Part shown: positions 16,346 to 25,732 of the stretch, piece by piece | How positions within the stretch are numbered: position 1 is the first letter of the stretch | How the letters are laid out: each line of letters starts with the position of its first letter | Origin: JAIBDK01 sp965261915 | GTDB taxonomy: Bacteria; Pseudomonadota; Gammaproteobacteria; Arenicellales; Poriferihabitantaceae | DNA length: 64,000 nt | NCBI GenBank assembly: GCA_965261915.1 | Contig: CBDHDW010000013.1 | Coordinates: 1 to 64,000 of the forward strand | Direction of reading: 5' to 3' | Made by a program: the position numbers and the translations under genes | Notes under the pieces: generated by a model | Told to the model about the DNA's origin: nothing | The model's database searches: none | The model's input: the letters and a program-made list of their open reading frames with translations, nothing else

Positions 16346-18236
16346 CTGACTTCGACGGTCAACCCTCATAAGTCATTGATTTATAAAGAAACACAAAAAT
16401 ATCTAGGCACTACAAATGCCCAGATATTTAAGAATTATATCAATCAGTACAGTGGGTAAGCTGTGGTGGTCGCTTTTAATCCCATCACAGCATAGATTTT
16501 TTTTGCTTCTGGATTGATTTGAGAAGGCATGACATAACGCTGTTTGGTGCGCTTGTGTTTGAACACGCTGTGTTGCACATGAATCAAGGCATTACGGATA
16601 ACAGCAGGGGATAAGGCCTTGTGTTGTAGCTTGATTCGATACATTATCTGTCTGATGCAGGCAAAAGCCATGAACGAAATGGCAATGTGGGCACGCACTC
16701 TTGAGGGTGTCCAGTGGTAGATAGGGCGTACTTTTAAGTCGTGTTTAGTGATGCGGAAACTTTCTTCAACCTGCCATAAGCCGCGATAGTGTGATAGCAC
16801 TTCCTGGTGCGGCGTATCGGGCAAATTGGTGATGACGCCATGCAGTCCGTCCCAGCGGCTTTCGGCATCAATTTTATCTTGGTTGATACTCAGGCTGGTT
16901 TTTCCCTTGATAATCAGAAACTTTTTATAGCCGTAGTTATTTAATAAGTCCTTGGGGTTCTGGCTTTTACCGATTTTCTTGATGAGCCGATCGACTGCCT
17001 TTTGTCGGTCATGTTGATCTTTATCCGCACGCTTTGGACAATGTGAGACAATGAGTCGTCTCTTCTTGTGTGTCAGCTCGGCTGCGCTTGATCCGTCTTT
17101 GCCAAGCGGCTGATAAGCCGACTTATCCAATACCCTGGTTTGTAGTGCAGCGGGCAATTGTTTTAGTTTCGCCCCGACGATGTAATAAGCACCCGCCTCA
17201 TCCAGGGCGCTTAGATTGTCTTCATTCAGCATGCCTCGATCAGCGACAAAGATCATTTTCCGGACATCATAGCGCGCTTGCATCGTCTGCAAAACGCTGA
17301 TTAGGCTATGACCCTCGAAAGTAGCACCAGGGAACACTTCGTAGCCGACCGGCAGACCTTCGCGGGTGACCAGCAAAGCCAGCAATACCTGGGGCTGATT
17401 AAATTTACAGTCCTTGCTGTAGCCATTTTGTTTTAATTCGTCTTCCTTGAAAGACTCAAAATAGAGCGTCGTACAGTCAAAAAACAACACATCCAACGCA
17501 CCAGATAACAAGGATCGCGTGCCTTCACAGGTCATCGCTTGCAGCCGGCTGATGGTGTTATCGTCCAGCTGATCCATCATCCGATAAACTTTCTCTAAGG
17601 ACAAAGAAACGCCAAAGTCCTGCTCCAGCTGCTGCACACTGCCGCGCTTACTTTTAGGATTGGCAATGCGTGCCATCACACAATGGAACAGGGCTTCTGT
17701 GGAGGCACGATACTTCTTTTGCGGCAACAGGGTATCGAACGACAACTGGCGATAGACCGCGCCATACACCTCATGAATGCCCAGCACCACCCGTTGTTCT
17801 TCCACCATCTGCCTCAGGTCAACATTCAAGGTGGCTTTGGACGATTGAGCTTTTGCTGCTTTCGCCTCAAGCATCTGTTTGGCGACCGTCTCAGGCGGAA
17901 ACAGGCTGGGCTGATGCTGGGCTTCAATCTTCGCCTTGACAACCTCGGCCAAAGCCTTCAACTGCGCCAACTCCTCGTCATCCATGGCAATGCCGACATA
18001 ACGCACAATCTTTTGCTTGACCTTATCGCCGACGCGCACGGATGAAACAATCTGAACCGATTGTCTTGGGCTATTGGGTGTCGATTTAACGCGAACGAAC
18101 ATGGGGTGAGTTTACACTGTGCTATTGCCGAAATCAACACAAATATTAAGATAGGCACTACAAACCAGTTTCTCTACCACCCCCGCGTGTTTATTGGGCT
18201 GTGGGCGATCTGCGTGGGGTGGACCGTCGAAGTCAG
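16346..18236 (-). mobile_element. Complete IS1634-family insertion sequence, 1891 bp
   Basis: The ends are CTGACTTCGACGGTC at 16346-16360 and its exact reverse complement at 18222-18236, with similarity continuing a few bases inward. It encodes one intact DDE transposase on the minus strand. The element is flanked by an 86-bp direct repeat. Long, variable target duplications are a known trait of the IS1634 family (described for IS1634 and IS1549). The element looks recently active because the transposase, ends and duplication are all intact. Confidence 0.9.
16444..18102 (-). CDS. IS1634-family transposase
   Basis: DDE transposase of 552 residues, full length for the family. Catalytic residues are visible in LFFDCTTLYFES (first Asp), MIFVADRGMLNED (second Asp) and LWQVEESFRITKHDLKVRPI (Glu). 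The N-terminus FVRVKSTPNSPRQSVQIVSS resembles other IS1634 transposases. ATG at 18102 lies about 130 bp inside the right end. No frameshift, so it is likely functional. Confidence 0.9.
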   Translation of the reverse strand: MFVRVKSTPNSPRQSVQIVSSVRVGDKVKQKIVRYVGIAMDDEELAQLKALAEVVKAKIEAQHQPSLFPPETVAKQMLEAKAAKAQSSKATLNVDLRQMVEEQRVVLGIHEVYGAVYRQLSFDTLLPQKKYRASTEALFHCVMARIANPKSKRGSVQQLEQDFGVSLSLEKVYRMMDQLDDNTISRLQAMTCEGTRSLLSGALDVLFFDCTTLYFESFKEDELKQNGYSKDCKFNQPQVLLALLVTREGLPVGYEVFPGATFEGHSLISVLQTMQARYDVRKMIFVADRGMLNEDNLSALDEAGAYYIVGAKLKQLPAALQTRVLDKSAYQPLGKDGSSAAELTHKKRRLIVSHCPKRADKDQHDRQKAVDRLIKKIGKSQNPKDLLNNYGYKKFLIIKGKTSLSINQDKIDAESRWDGLHGVITNLPDTPHQEVLSHYRGLWQVEESFRITKHDLKVRPIYHWTPSRVRAHIAISFMAFACIRQIMYRIKLQHKALSPAVIRNALIHVQHSVFKHKRTKQRYVMPSQINPEAKKIYAVMGLKATTTAYPLY

Positions 18237-18237
18237 G

Positions 18238-18323
18238 ATTATGTATCGAGATGCAATACGAATGGTGGTTGCATGCGCCTATCCAGGTGGTGTAAAAGTT
18301 TACTGGAATGATACGAAGGCTAC
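18238..18323 (+). repeat. Right copy of 86-bp direct repeat
   Basis: Exact second copy of 16260-16345, one base beyond the right end of the IS1634-type element. Joining left flank to right flank through one copy restores the uninterrupted target, which is non-coding or part of an already decayed gene. Confidence 0.85.
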
Positions 18324-18431
18324 TATTACAGCTATTTTCATGTTTTGGGATATCCTGGCTATGTATACGAAGCTTGGTAAGAGTCTATAGAAATGAAGAA
18401 CAATTCGATACGAAATCCATATATTTCTAAT

Positions 18432-18936
18432 TGACGATGAAAATACGGCACAAATTGCCTTTGAGTCTGGCGATATTGACTGCACTCGAGTTTCATTGGG
18501 GGCTGTTGGAAATCTAAAAGCATCTCCTCCAGAAAATTCCACTGTCGAAGAATACCCTTCGCTTTATTATGTTTGGGTAGGGATGAATGTTGAAAATGAA
18601 ACAATGGCGAATATGGATCTGCGAAAGCCGTTCAACATTGTATAGACGTTCCCTCGATTTTACAGGCTTCCTATTTTGGGGCTGCTGAACCTTCAACTGG
18701 AATCATTGCGCCTGGGCTTATTGGTAATCGCCCTAAGGGATTGATTCCACCCGAAATGAATATTGCTAAAGCTAAAGAGTATCTTGAGGCGGCGGGTTTA
18801 AGTGGTGGTGTCACTGTTACACTGGATGTATTAAATAAGGCCGCTAATGTCACCACAGCACAAGTTATTCAGGCAACCTGTGCCCAGGCAGGAATTACTG
18901 TTGAGGTAAACCTGCATGAGTCTGGCGGGTGTAATC
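18432..18936 (+). pseudogene. Oligopeptide/dipeptide-type ABC binding protein (SBP_bac_5) remnant
   Basis: Two frames together read DDENTAQIAFESGDIDCTRV, then PSLYYVWVGMNVENETMANM, DLRK, and after a one-base loss near 18632 AVQHCIDVPSILQASYFGAA, IAPGLIG, and NIAKAKEYLEAAGLSGGVTV. This is the C-lobe of a family-5 peptide-binding protein (full length about 500 residues). Both the N-terminus and the end are missing. It lies just right of the IS1634-type element. A dppC-type permease tail at 38449 may derive from the same lost operon. Confidence 0.75.
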
Positions 18937-18959
18937 ACTCAGAAATTTTCAGAAAGCAC

Positions 18960-19395
18960 TGGAACAAGAAATATCCCAGGGATCATTTTTAACCATATTG
19001 GTTCCTTAATAACCCATGGTGGCTTTACCCTGATTCGGACAGGGGTCAGACATTTTGAGTGTAAGCCGTTATTATTAATCTGTTTATCAAAAAACCACTT
19101 GAAGCGGTTTCCGTTATCTGATTGTGCTGGTAAATTCGAGTAAATTACGGTTGATTCCAGCGACTTGCGCATAAATTTGGCCAACAGGAATGTATTGCAC
19201 GATTAATCAAATTGTATAAATTTTGATATATCAAAATTCTCATTCTGTCATCAGTGCGTTTAGTACAATACAGGCGGATATATCAGGTAAGCCAACAACA
19301 AAGGCATACCAAAAAGTTACCCTAACACAATATCGCGTCAGATAGATCTTCGGCGGTGCTTGTAAATAATAACGGCGAACTCAGGTGATTGCCAG
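18960..19395. other. Gene-free stretch with a perfect 20-bp palindrome
   Basis: No coding region is convincing here. The one notable element is AATTTTGATATATCAAAATT at 19219-19238, a perfect palindrome. It lies downstream of the truncated aminotransferase gene and could be an operator, a terminator without a GC core, or an IS end. Confidence 0.4.
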
Positions 19396-20130
19396 CTACT
19401 GCCGTTGGTAAAACGGCAACGTATTGTTGGTGATCAGATCATAAACAGCACTTTTGACAATAACTCGTAGTTTAGGGGAAATATACATAACCGAAGCGCC
19501 AAATGGTCCGCAAAGCCATTTGTAACCTGCGCATATAATAACGTCGGCTCCGGATTCGGGCGTGTTGATCGAAATCGCTCCTGCGGACTGGGTTGCATCG
19601 ATAATTAAATAGGCATCATGTTGTTTGCAGACTTCCGAGAACTGCTGGATGTCGTATTTCTGGCCGCTGCCAAATTCGACGTGGGACAGACAAACCACGG
19701 ATGTTTCATCATCTGTTTGTTCCAGTAATTTTTTCGGATCAACATAATCATTTTCACCTTCAACAAAAACCACTTCAGCACCGCTATGTCGAGCTACCCT
19801 GGAAAAAGGGTATACCGTGGTTGGAAAAACTATTCCGCTGGATAGAATTTTACTCTTCGCAGGCGGCATAATTGCCCAGGCCAAACTGGCAAGTTGTTCT
19901 GTGGCGCTCGATGCAACGGTAATATCCGAAGGGCGGGCCGAGATCAGGGTAGCGAATTCTTTATGCAGTTCGTCGAAAACGGTTTGTTCTGCGTGTTCAT
20001 TGAAGTTGACGGTGCCATTCTCTACAAGATCCCGATTCCAGCGATCGATAGCGTGTTGGCAACCAGCATACATGAGCGCCACCGATGCTGAGTTATAGGT
20101 AGGTGGACTTTTGTGCTGCAGGAAAGGCAT
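19396..20130 (-). pseudogene. Class V aminotransferase/cysteine desulfurase-like enzyme, C-terminally truncated
   Basis: PLP enzyme fragment of 244 residues. It shows the class V pattern DITVASSATEQLASLAWAIM, VVCLSHVEFGSGQKYDIQQF, LIIDATQSAGAISIN and the Schiff-base lysine in CAGYKWLCGPFGASVMYI. Family members run 370-400 residues; here the frame stops about 25 residues after the lysine region and no continuation was found downstream. The active-site half is present but the C-terminal domain is gone, so it is probably inactive. It follows the broken sulfotransferase gene on the same strand in what looks like a decayed operon. Confidence 0.75.
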
Positions 20131-20169
20131 CAGGCTGGACGTTAAGACTCAAAGGCGGTTGTGTTTGAT

Positions 20170-20920
20170 TTATTTGTTGTCGAGCAAATATTCGAGGCTT
20201 TCTCGGTAGTTAAAATTGGCGATATCATTTTCATAACGCTGCATCAGTTTCTTTAGCGCGGCATTAGAAACAGGGATATCTTTCATTTCTACCCGATTGG
20301 AGGATACTCGGTGTGTTTTGGGTGGTAGAGTTAAATTGAATCGGGCTGCGAGCAACTGCCAGTCTGAGGCAAACTGTTCTAGCTTGCCGACAAAATCGAC
20401 TAGCAAACCATCACCGTTGCTAAGGAATGCAATGCGGCTTCGAAAGTGCTGCTCTGCTACGTCGTCGGGTATTTCGGAAACGGCAAGAACAAAATCATTA
20501 AAGGATATGCCGAAGTTTGATTCCATAAGGCCGAAATTTGCATTTTTTATCGACTTTTGCGAATTCTACGATCTTGTCCTGATAGCAGGAGAATAGCTGG
20601 GTTAAAGGGTTTCGAACAAACGAAAAGAGGTAGTACCTACTACGTAAATCATCAAAATCGTCGGGATGTCTTGATTGTCGAATGCTGCGCTTCAATCTTT
20701 TTCTTGTGCGCAAATAACTCTCTGAACCGCCCGAAACCAGTTTGGTACCGGTTTTCTGCTCCATAAATAGTCTGCGAATCGAGCTGGATGCGACTTTGGG
20801 TAAAGGGATATAGGCAATACGGGGATCTTCCATCGTCCATATACGGATGCGTTTACGTCTGGATTTCAAGCGGATTATCTGAAACGAATATAGATCAGCA
20901 AGAGAACGAGAATTTCTCAT
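20170..20920 (-). pseudogene. Sulfotransferase-family protein with one frameshift
   Basis: Two overlapping minus-strand frames together make about 245 residues. The first has the PAPS-binding loop YIPLPKVASSSIRRLF and the 3'-phosphate motif YLFSFVRNPLTQLFSCYQDK. The second, from 20526, continues MESNFGISFNDFVLAVSEIP to LEYLLDNK. The switch occurs near 20500-20526. This is the Sulfotransfer_2 type that sulfates carbohydrates or surface molecules. ATG at 20920 lies directly after the stop codon of the binding-protein remnant when the IS66 copy is removed, so the two were an operon. A single sequencing indel cannot be excluded. Confidence 0.75.
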
Positions 20921-20934
20921 TTAGTTTATAAATT

Positions 20935-22472
20935 GTAACTGCCCAGGTACCCTAAGGAATAATTCTCTTGGAATAATTCTCTTGCCTGAGGAATCCCGAT
21001 GTGATTCATTAAGATTATGAATTTTCCAGACGCCCCCAAAGGTTATGTTTCCGTTGAGGCTTATGAAGAGCTGAAGCAGAAGAATGCACAAACGATAGCC
21101 CTGCTTGTGGCTCGCATTGAAGACCTTGAGCGTCGCCTCAGCTTGAACAGCAGCAACAGTAGCAAGCCGCCTTCAAGCGACGGCCTAAAGAAGCCCAAGG
21201 CTGAACCCAGAACCAAAAGTCTGCGGAGAAAATCCGGTAAAAAGTCAGGCGGGCAGAAAAGCCACAAGGGAAGCACTCTGTGCCAAACGGCAGACCCCGA
21301 TCATGTTGAAGATCACTTTCCTTCTGTCTGCGGGCAATGTGGCACGCCCTTATCGCCATCAATGGCAGAGGATTACGCCGCACGACAGGTGTTTGACCTG
21401 CCCGAGCCACAACCCCTGGTGACAACGGAACACAGGGCACATGTCTGCCTTTGCGGCCACTGTGGGGAAACAACCAAGGCGGCGTTTCCTCTGGAGGTGA
21501 AGGCACCCGTGCAGTACGGGCCACGCATTGCCGGAGTGGCAACATATCTCCAATGCGCCCATTTCCTGCCGGAAGACAGACTGGCGCAAATAATGGCCGA
21601 TTTGTTCAATGCCCCTTTGGTTCCTGCCACTGTGGCCGCCATGAACCGCAAAGCATCAGAGCGGCTCAAGGGGGTTGCTTCTCACCTGCAGGATGTGATC
21701 GCCCAACAGGTCCACGTCAAACATCTTGACGAGACGGGTTTCCGGATTACGGGGTGCCTGCAATGGCTTCACGTTGCCTGTACACCGCTTCTGGCTTTCT
21801 ACCGGGTCAGCAGCAAACGCGGTAATCTGTTATCCAATCTCACGGGCTGTATCGTGCATGATCATTGGCAGCCCTACTTCACGCTGGATGGTGTTACCCA
21901 TGCGTTGTGCAATGCACACCATTTACGGGAACTGCAAGCGTTGGTCGAAATCGAACAGGAAGATTGGGCTGGTCAGATGCAAAGGCTACTGCGGCGTGCG
22001 CACCATGTCACACAGGCCGCGCGGGATAAGGGCGTGGCGGTTTCAACGCCGCTTGTTGCGCTTATCAATCGGCGATACGACAGGATCATCACCGCAGCAT
22101 TGGATTTCCATGAGGAATTGCCTCCACTCGTGCCGCCAAAACCCGGAAGACGGGGGCGCAAGAAGCGACGGACAGGACATAATCTGGCTTTACGATTGCG
22201 CGATCGCAAGGAAGGCACCCTGCGCTTTCTGACAGATCCCGACGTACCCTTCACAAACAACGAAGCTGAACGCGACCTGCGGATGCTGAAACTACGTCAG
22301 AAAATATCGGGCGGGTTCAGGTCTGAACAAGGGGCAGAGGATTTTGCGACCCTGCGCAGCGTCATCACAACGGCGAGAAAACAAGGATGGAACATCATCG
22401 AAACACTGATGATGCCTGCCGATCAGATTATTGCAACACTGAAATACGCTTAAAAACAACCTGGGCAGTTAC
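20935..22472 (+). mobile_element. IS66-type element, copy 1 (1538 bp)
   Basis: Ends are GTAACTGCCCAGGT at 20935 and ACCTGGGCAGTTAC ending at 22472. An 8-bp target duplication TATAAATT flanks it (20927-20934 and 22473-22480), the size typical of IS66. The left end carries a 15-bp tandem duplication GGAATAATTCTCTTG that is absent from copy 2 at 42785-44308. It contains only a tnpC-type gene, without tnpA or tnpB. Confidence 0.92.
21017..22453 (+). CDS. tnpC: IS66-family transposase TnpC, copy 1
   Basis: DDE transposase of 478 residues. It has a leucine-rich coiled N-terminus (ARIEDLERRLSLNSSNSSKP), a zinc-finger stretch with CGQCGTPLSP and CLCGHCGE, and the core VKHLDETGFRITGCLQWLHV. LCNAHHLRELQALVEIEQED and the C-terminal FTNNEAERDLRMLKLRQKIS follow. 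The reading frame is intact and nearly identical to copy 2, pointing to recent transposition. It belongs to the IS66 subgroup lacking TnpA and TnpB. Confidence 0.93.
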   Translation: MNFPDAPKGYVSVEAYEELKQKNAQTIALLVARIEDLERRLSLNSSNSSKPPSSDGLKKPKAEPRTKSLRRKSGKKSGGQKSHKGSTLCQTADPDHVEDHFPSVCGQCGTPLSPSMAEDYAARQVFDLPEPQPLVTTEHRAHVCLCGHCGETTKAAFPLEVKAPVQYGPRIAGVATYLQCAHFLPEDRLAQIMADLFNAPLVPATVAAMNRKASERLKGVASHLQDVIAQQVHVKHLDETGFRITGCLQWLHVACTPLLAFYRVSSKRGNLLSNLTGCIVHDHWQPYFTLDGVTHALCNAHHLRELQALVEIEQEDWAGQMQRLLRRAHHVTQAARDKGVAVSTPLVALINRRYDRIITAALDFHEELPPLVPPKPGRRGRKKRRTGHNLALRLRDRKEGTLRFLTDPDVPFTNNEAERDLRMLKLRQKISGGFRSEQGAEDFATLRSVITTARKQGWNIIETLMMPADQIIATLKYA

Positions 22473-22881
22473 TATAAATTTACCTTTGTACTGTGATTTT
22501 ACAGTTTTTAGAATTTGCGGAAGCGCTTGATTTTGTGATGGAATCTGATAGTCGCTGTAGCGTGATATATCCTCTTCTAAGAACCCCATTGGATAGCGTC
22601 GAGTTGTTTCGCAGTGAAACGATCGTAAATTGCATTGCTTCCCATTTGCGCGACTGGGTTTGCTGTGTTCGTCGAAAAGGCAACGGCATGAGCGGTATCG
22701 GCTTCAAGCATGTATTTTAAAAATTCGTTGGCATGCGGTGAAGAGTTGCTGTTCTTCAATAGCGAGGTGACTTCGCTAAAAACGATTCACCATTGCCGTT
22801 GATGGGACCCGATTTTGGTGTAACCGCAGATATTTGCAGATAGCCCTGGGGGCGTGCAATTGATGCCGTATAGGTTCCGCC
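22473..22881 (-). pseudogene. Polyamine-type ABC binding protein (PotD-like), C-terminal remnant
   Basis: Three minus-strand frames join to GYLQISAVTPKSGPINGNGE, then NSSPHANEFLKYMLEADTAH, AVAFSTNTANPVAQMGSNAI, and FLEEDISRYSDYQIPSQNQA ending QYKGKFIN. This is the C-lobe of a family-1/8 binding protein. Its 5' part is replaced by the IS256 derivative at 22882. IS66 copy 1 sits two codons before the original stop codon, which is directly followed by the sulfotransferase ATG. Two frameshifts plus two insertions show it is dead. Confidence 0.7.
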
Positions 22882-23196
22882 GCGGATGCTCTGCCAGTGC
22901 ATGGCGGGAAAGTCGTAGAATGCCATCAGCTCCTCGCGGTCTTTGGCGCGCCGGTCGGTGTACTGCTCAAGGCAGGCATACCGCTCGGCCTCGACCGCCT
23001 GGTGGATCAGTTTCTGTGCGCCGGCTTGTAACCGTTCATTCAATGAATCTGTACTCGCTTCTCGACCTTCAAATTCAATAATGTTATTCTTGCTCATGGT
23101 GGCGTGTCCTATGGGTTGCTTGATTGTGGTAACTTCCAATCAACCAGATACGCCGCCTTTTTTCAACCGCCTAAACACCAGACTCGGTGATAACTC
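22882..23196 (-). mobile_element. IS256-type deletion derivative, copy A
   Basis: The minus strand encodes MSKNNIIEFEGREASTDSLN and LIHQAVEAERYACLEQYTDR, the N-terminus of an IS256-type transposase. It then jumps directly to REELMAFYDFPAMHWQSIR, normally about 250 residues further on. The C-terminus after SIR is lost. The same internal deletion is present in copy B at 35356-35683 in the same orientation, so both descend from one defective element. The pair brackets the restriction-modification island. Confidence 0.8.
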
Positions 23197-23350
23197 TAAG
23201 CTACTCCATGCAAACCAAAGACAAACATAAAACCTGTGGAAAAGTTTATGCCGACAGTGCCTATGCCAATCAAAACAACGACAAAAATTAGGCAAGAAAA
23301 AACGCCTGTCAAAAACTTGAACATTGCTTATTAGCGGAAAGTGCTAACTG
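23197..23350 (+). other. Leader of the restriction-modification operon
   Basis: No complete gene. A short stretch reading CGKVYADSAYANQNN (from about 23239) resembles an IS5-type transposase scrap but is too short to be firm. The hsdR promoter must lie here, or in the IS256 remnant. Confidence 0.3.
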
Positions 23351-25732
23351 ATGGACTCTAAAAAAGACCTCTCCGAAAGGGATATTTGTACTAAATTTAT
23401 TCAACCTGCATTAGAAAAAGCAGGCTGGGATACGCTTACCCAAATTAGAGAAGAAGTGTCTTTTACGGAGGGTCGTATTTACGTTAGAGGTAACTTAACC
23501 AGCCGTGGCAAGCAAAAAAGAGCGGATTATATCCTCTATTACAAACCCAATATCCCCATCGCCCTTATAGAAGTTAAAAACAACAAACTCTCCGTTAATG
23601 CAGGCATACAACAAGGTTTACATTACGCTAAAATACTGGATATTCCATCCGTTTACAGCAGCAACGGCGATGGCTTTTATGAACATGACCGTACTTGCAC
23701 TGCTGGTCATATTGAAAAAGAACTCTCACTGGATGAATTTCCATCGCCAGAAGTATTATGGCAACGTTATAAAAAATACAAAAACATAGAAACGCAAGAA
23801 CAAGCGCGTATTTCATCACAAGATTATTTCTTTGATGGCACAGACAGGAAACCGCGCTATTACCAACAAATAGCCATCAATCGCACAGTTGAAGCCATTG
23901 CCAGGGGACAAGGGCGTATATTGCTCACCATGGCAACAGGTACAGGGAAAACTTATGCCGCATTTCAGATTATTCACCGTTTATGGAAAAGCAACACTAA
24001 AAAGCGAATTCTATTTTTAGCTGATCGAAATGCCTTGATTGACCAAACAAAACGCGGGGATTTCCGTCATTTTAAGGACAAAATGACCGTCATTAGAAAA
24101 AAGCAGATTGACAAATCTTATGAGATTTATCTGGCACTCTATCAAGGCTTGACCAATTACGATGAAGACAACGATGCGTATCGACAATTCAGCCCTGATT
24201 TTTTTGATTTAATCCTTATTGATGAGTGTCATCGTGGCAGTGCCGCCGAGGACAGCGCGTGGCGCGAAATTCTCAGCTACTTTGGCAAGGCAAGCCATAT
24301 TGGTTTAACCGCCACTCCCAAAGAAACAACTGACATATCCAGCAGTGAATACTTTGGTAATCCCCTCTATACCTACTCGCTCAAACAGGGCATACAAGAT
24401 GGCTTTCTCGCACCTTATAAGGTGTTGCGGGTGGGATTGAATATTGATTTAGAAGGCTGGCGACCCGAGCAGGGTAAAACCGATAAACAAGGCGTGCTGA
24501 TAGATGATCGCATTTACAACCGCAAAGATTTTGATAAAAACCTGGTGATTGACGAAAGAACAGAAACCGTTGCCAGAAAAGTAACTGAATTTCTAAAAAA
24601 GACCAATCGCTTTGATAAAACCATTATATTCTGTGTCGATATTGACCACGCCCAGCGCATGAGAGCCGCTATTGCCAATGAAAACAGCGATCTAATGGCA
24701 ATCAACAATAAATTCGTCATGCAAATTACCGGTGATAATGAAGAAGGCAAGATGGAGCTGGATAACTTCATCAACCCCGAAGAAAAACACCCCGTCATTG
24801 CCACCACTTCAAAACTAATGACCACTGGCGTTGATACACAAACCTGCAAGCTCATTGTACTGGATAGCAATATCGGCTCCATGACCGAGTTCAAACAAAT
24901 CATCGGTCGTGGCACGCGCATCAATGAAGAGTTTGGCAAAACCTTCTTTACCATTATGGATTTTCGTGGTGTTACCGACCTGTTTAGCGACTCCGATTTT
25001 GACGGCGATCCCGTTAGAATAAAAGTAATCGGTGAAGACGATGAGATTGAATCGCCTGAAGAAGAAATAAAAAGCAATGAGCCTGTCTTTGACGAAGACG
25101 GTGAAGCAATTACTTTTGAGACTGAACCACCGTCAATTATTGACGGTGGCGATATTATTGCCGAACACAGCGCAAAATATTATGTGAATGGCGTCAATGT
25201 CGCCGTTCTCAATGAGCGCATCCAATACATGGATGGCAATGGTAAACTCATCAATAGTAGCCTAAAAGATTACACTCGCAACAGAGTCCGCGAACAATAT
25301 CGTTCACTCGATGACTTTATCAATAAATGGAATAGTGCCGATAAAAAACACGCCATTATTGAAGAGCTAATAGAACAAGGTATCGTACTTGAGAATCTAA
25401 AAGAAGCGATTGGCAAAGAAATGGATATATTTGACCTCATCTGCCACACCGCCTTTGACCAGCCGCCGCTGACCCGATCTGAACGGGTCAAGAACGTCAA
25501 AAAAAGGAATTACTTTACAAAATACGGCGAACAAGCTCGCAAAGTATTAGAATCCCTGTTGGATAAATACGCTGATGAAGGCATCGAAAATATCGAAGAC
25601 ATGAAAATACTGCAAGTCAAGCCACTGGATCGGTTTGGCTCACCAGTTGAGATTATAGAATTATTTGGTGGTAAAATGCGGTATTTACAAGCGATTATAG
25701 AATTAGAGCAAGAAATTTATAAGGTGGCGTGA
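23351..25732 (+). CDS. hsdR: Type I restriction enzyme R subunit (HsdR, EcoEI-like)
   Basis: Motor and nuclease subunit of a type I restriction enzyme, 793 residues. The N-terminal PD-(D/E)XK nuclease has Asp59 (KRADYILYY), Glu74 and Lys76 (ALIEVKNNK). The SF2 helicase follows: Walker A MATGTGKT about 194-201, DECHRG 291-296, GLTATP about 318-323, and motif VI QIIGRGTR 516-523. The C-terminal region probably binds the methylase complex. ATG at 23351 opens the operon; its stop overlaps the next start (TGATG). The reading frame is intact. A C5 methyltransferase and an ATPase, not HsdM, follow directly, which is unusual. Confidence 0.92.
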   Translation: MDSKKDLSERDICTKFIQPALEKAGWDTLTQIREEVSFTEGRIYVRGNLTSRGKQKRADYILYYKPNIPIALIEVKNNKLSVNAGIQQGLHYAKILDIPSVYSSNGDGFYEHDRTCTAGHIEKELSLDEFPSPEVLWQRYKKYKNIETQEQARISSQDYFFDGTDRKPRYYQQIAINRTVEAIARGQGRILLTMATGTGKTYAAFQIIHRLWKSNTKKRILFLADRNALIDQTKRGDFRHFKDKMTVIRKKQIDKSYEIYLALYQGLTNYDEDNDAYRQFSPDFFDLILIDECHRGSAAEDSAWREILSYFGKASHIGLTATPKETTDISSSEYFGNPLYTYSLKQGIQDGFLAPYKVLRVGLNIDLEGWRPEQGKTDKQGVLIDDRIYNRKDFDKNLVIDERTETVARKVTEFLKKTNRFDKTIIFCVDIDHAQRMRAAIANENSDLMAINNKFVMQITGDNEEGKMELDNFINPEEKHPVIATTSKLMTTGVDTQTCKLIVLDSNIGSMTEFKQIIGRGTRINEEFGKTFFTIMDFRGVTDLFSDSDFDGDPVRIKVIGEDDEIESPEEEIKSNEPVFDEDGEAITFETEPPSIIDGGDIIAEHSAKYYVNGVNVAVLNERIQYMDGNGKLINSSLKDYTRNRVREQYRSLDDFINKWNSADKKHAIIEELIEQGIVLENLKEAIGKEMDIFDLICHTAFDQPPLTRSERVKNVKKRNYFTKYGEQARKVLESLLDKYADEGIENIEDMKILQVKPLDRFGSPVEIIELFGGKMRYLQAIIELEQEIYKVA

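Noticed and set aside
20498..20526. Programmed frameshift in the sulfotransferase gene
   Set aside because: No slippery run with a following structure was seen, and the neighbouring genes are also broken, so decay or a sequencing indel is simpler.
23239..23345. IS5-type transposase fragment (KVYADSAYANQNN)
   Set aside because: Similarity covers about 15 residues only and the surrounding frame has stops; noted in the leader entry but not called as an element.
24514..25077. Long minus-strand frame of 187 codons opposite hsdR
   Set aside because: It is antisense to conserved helicase motifs and serine-rich, as expected for a shadow frame.
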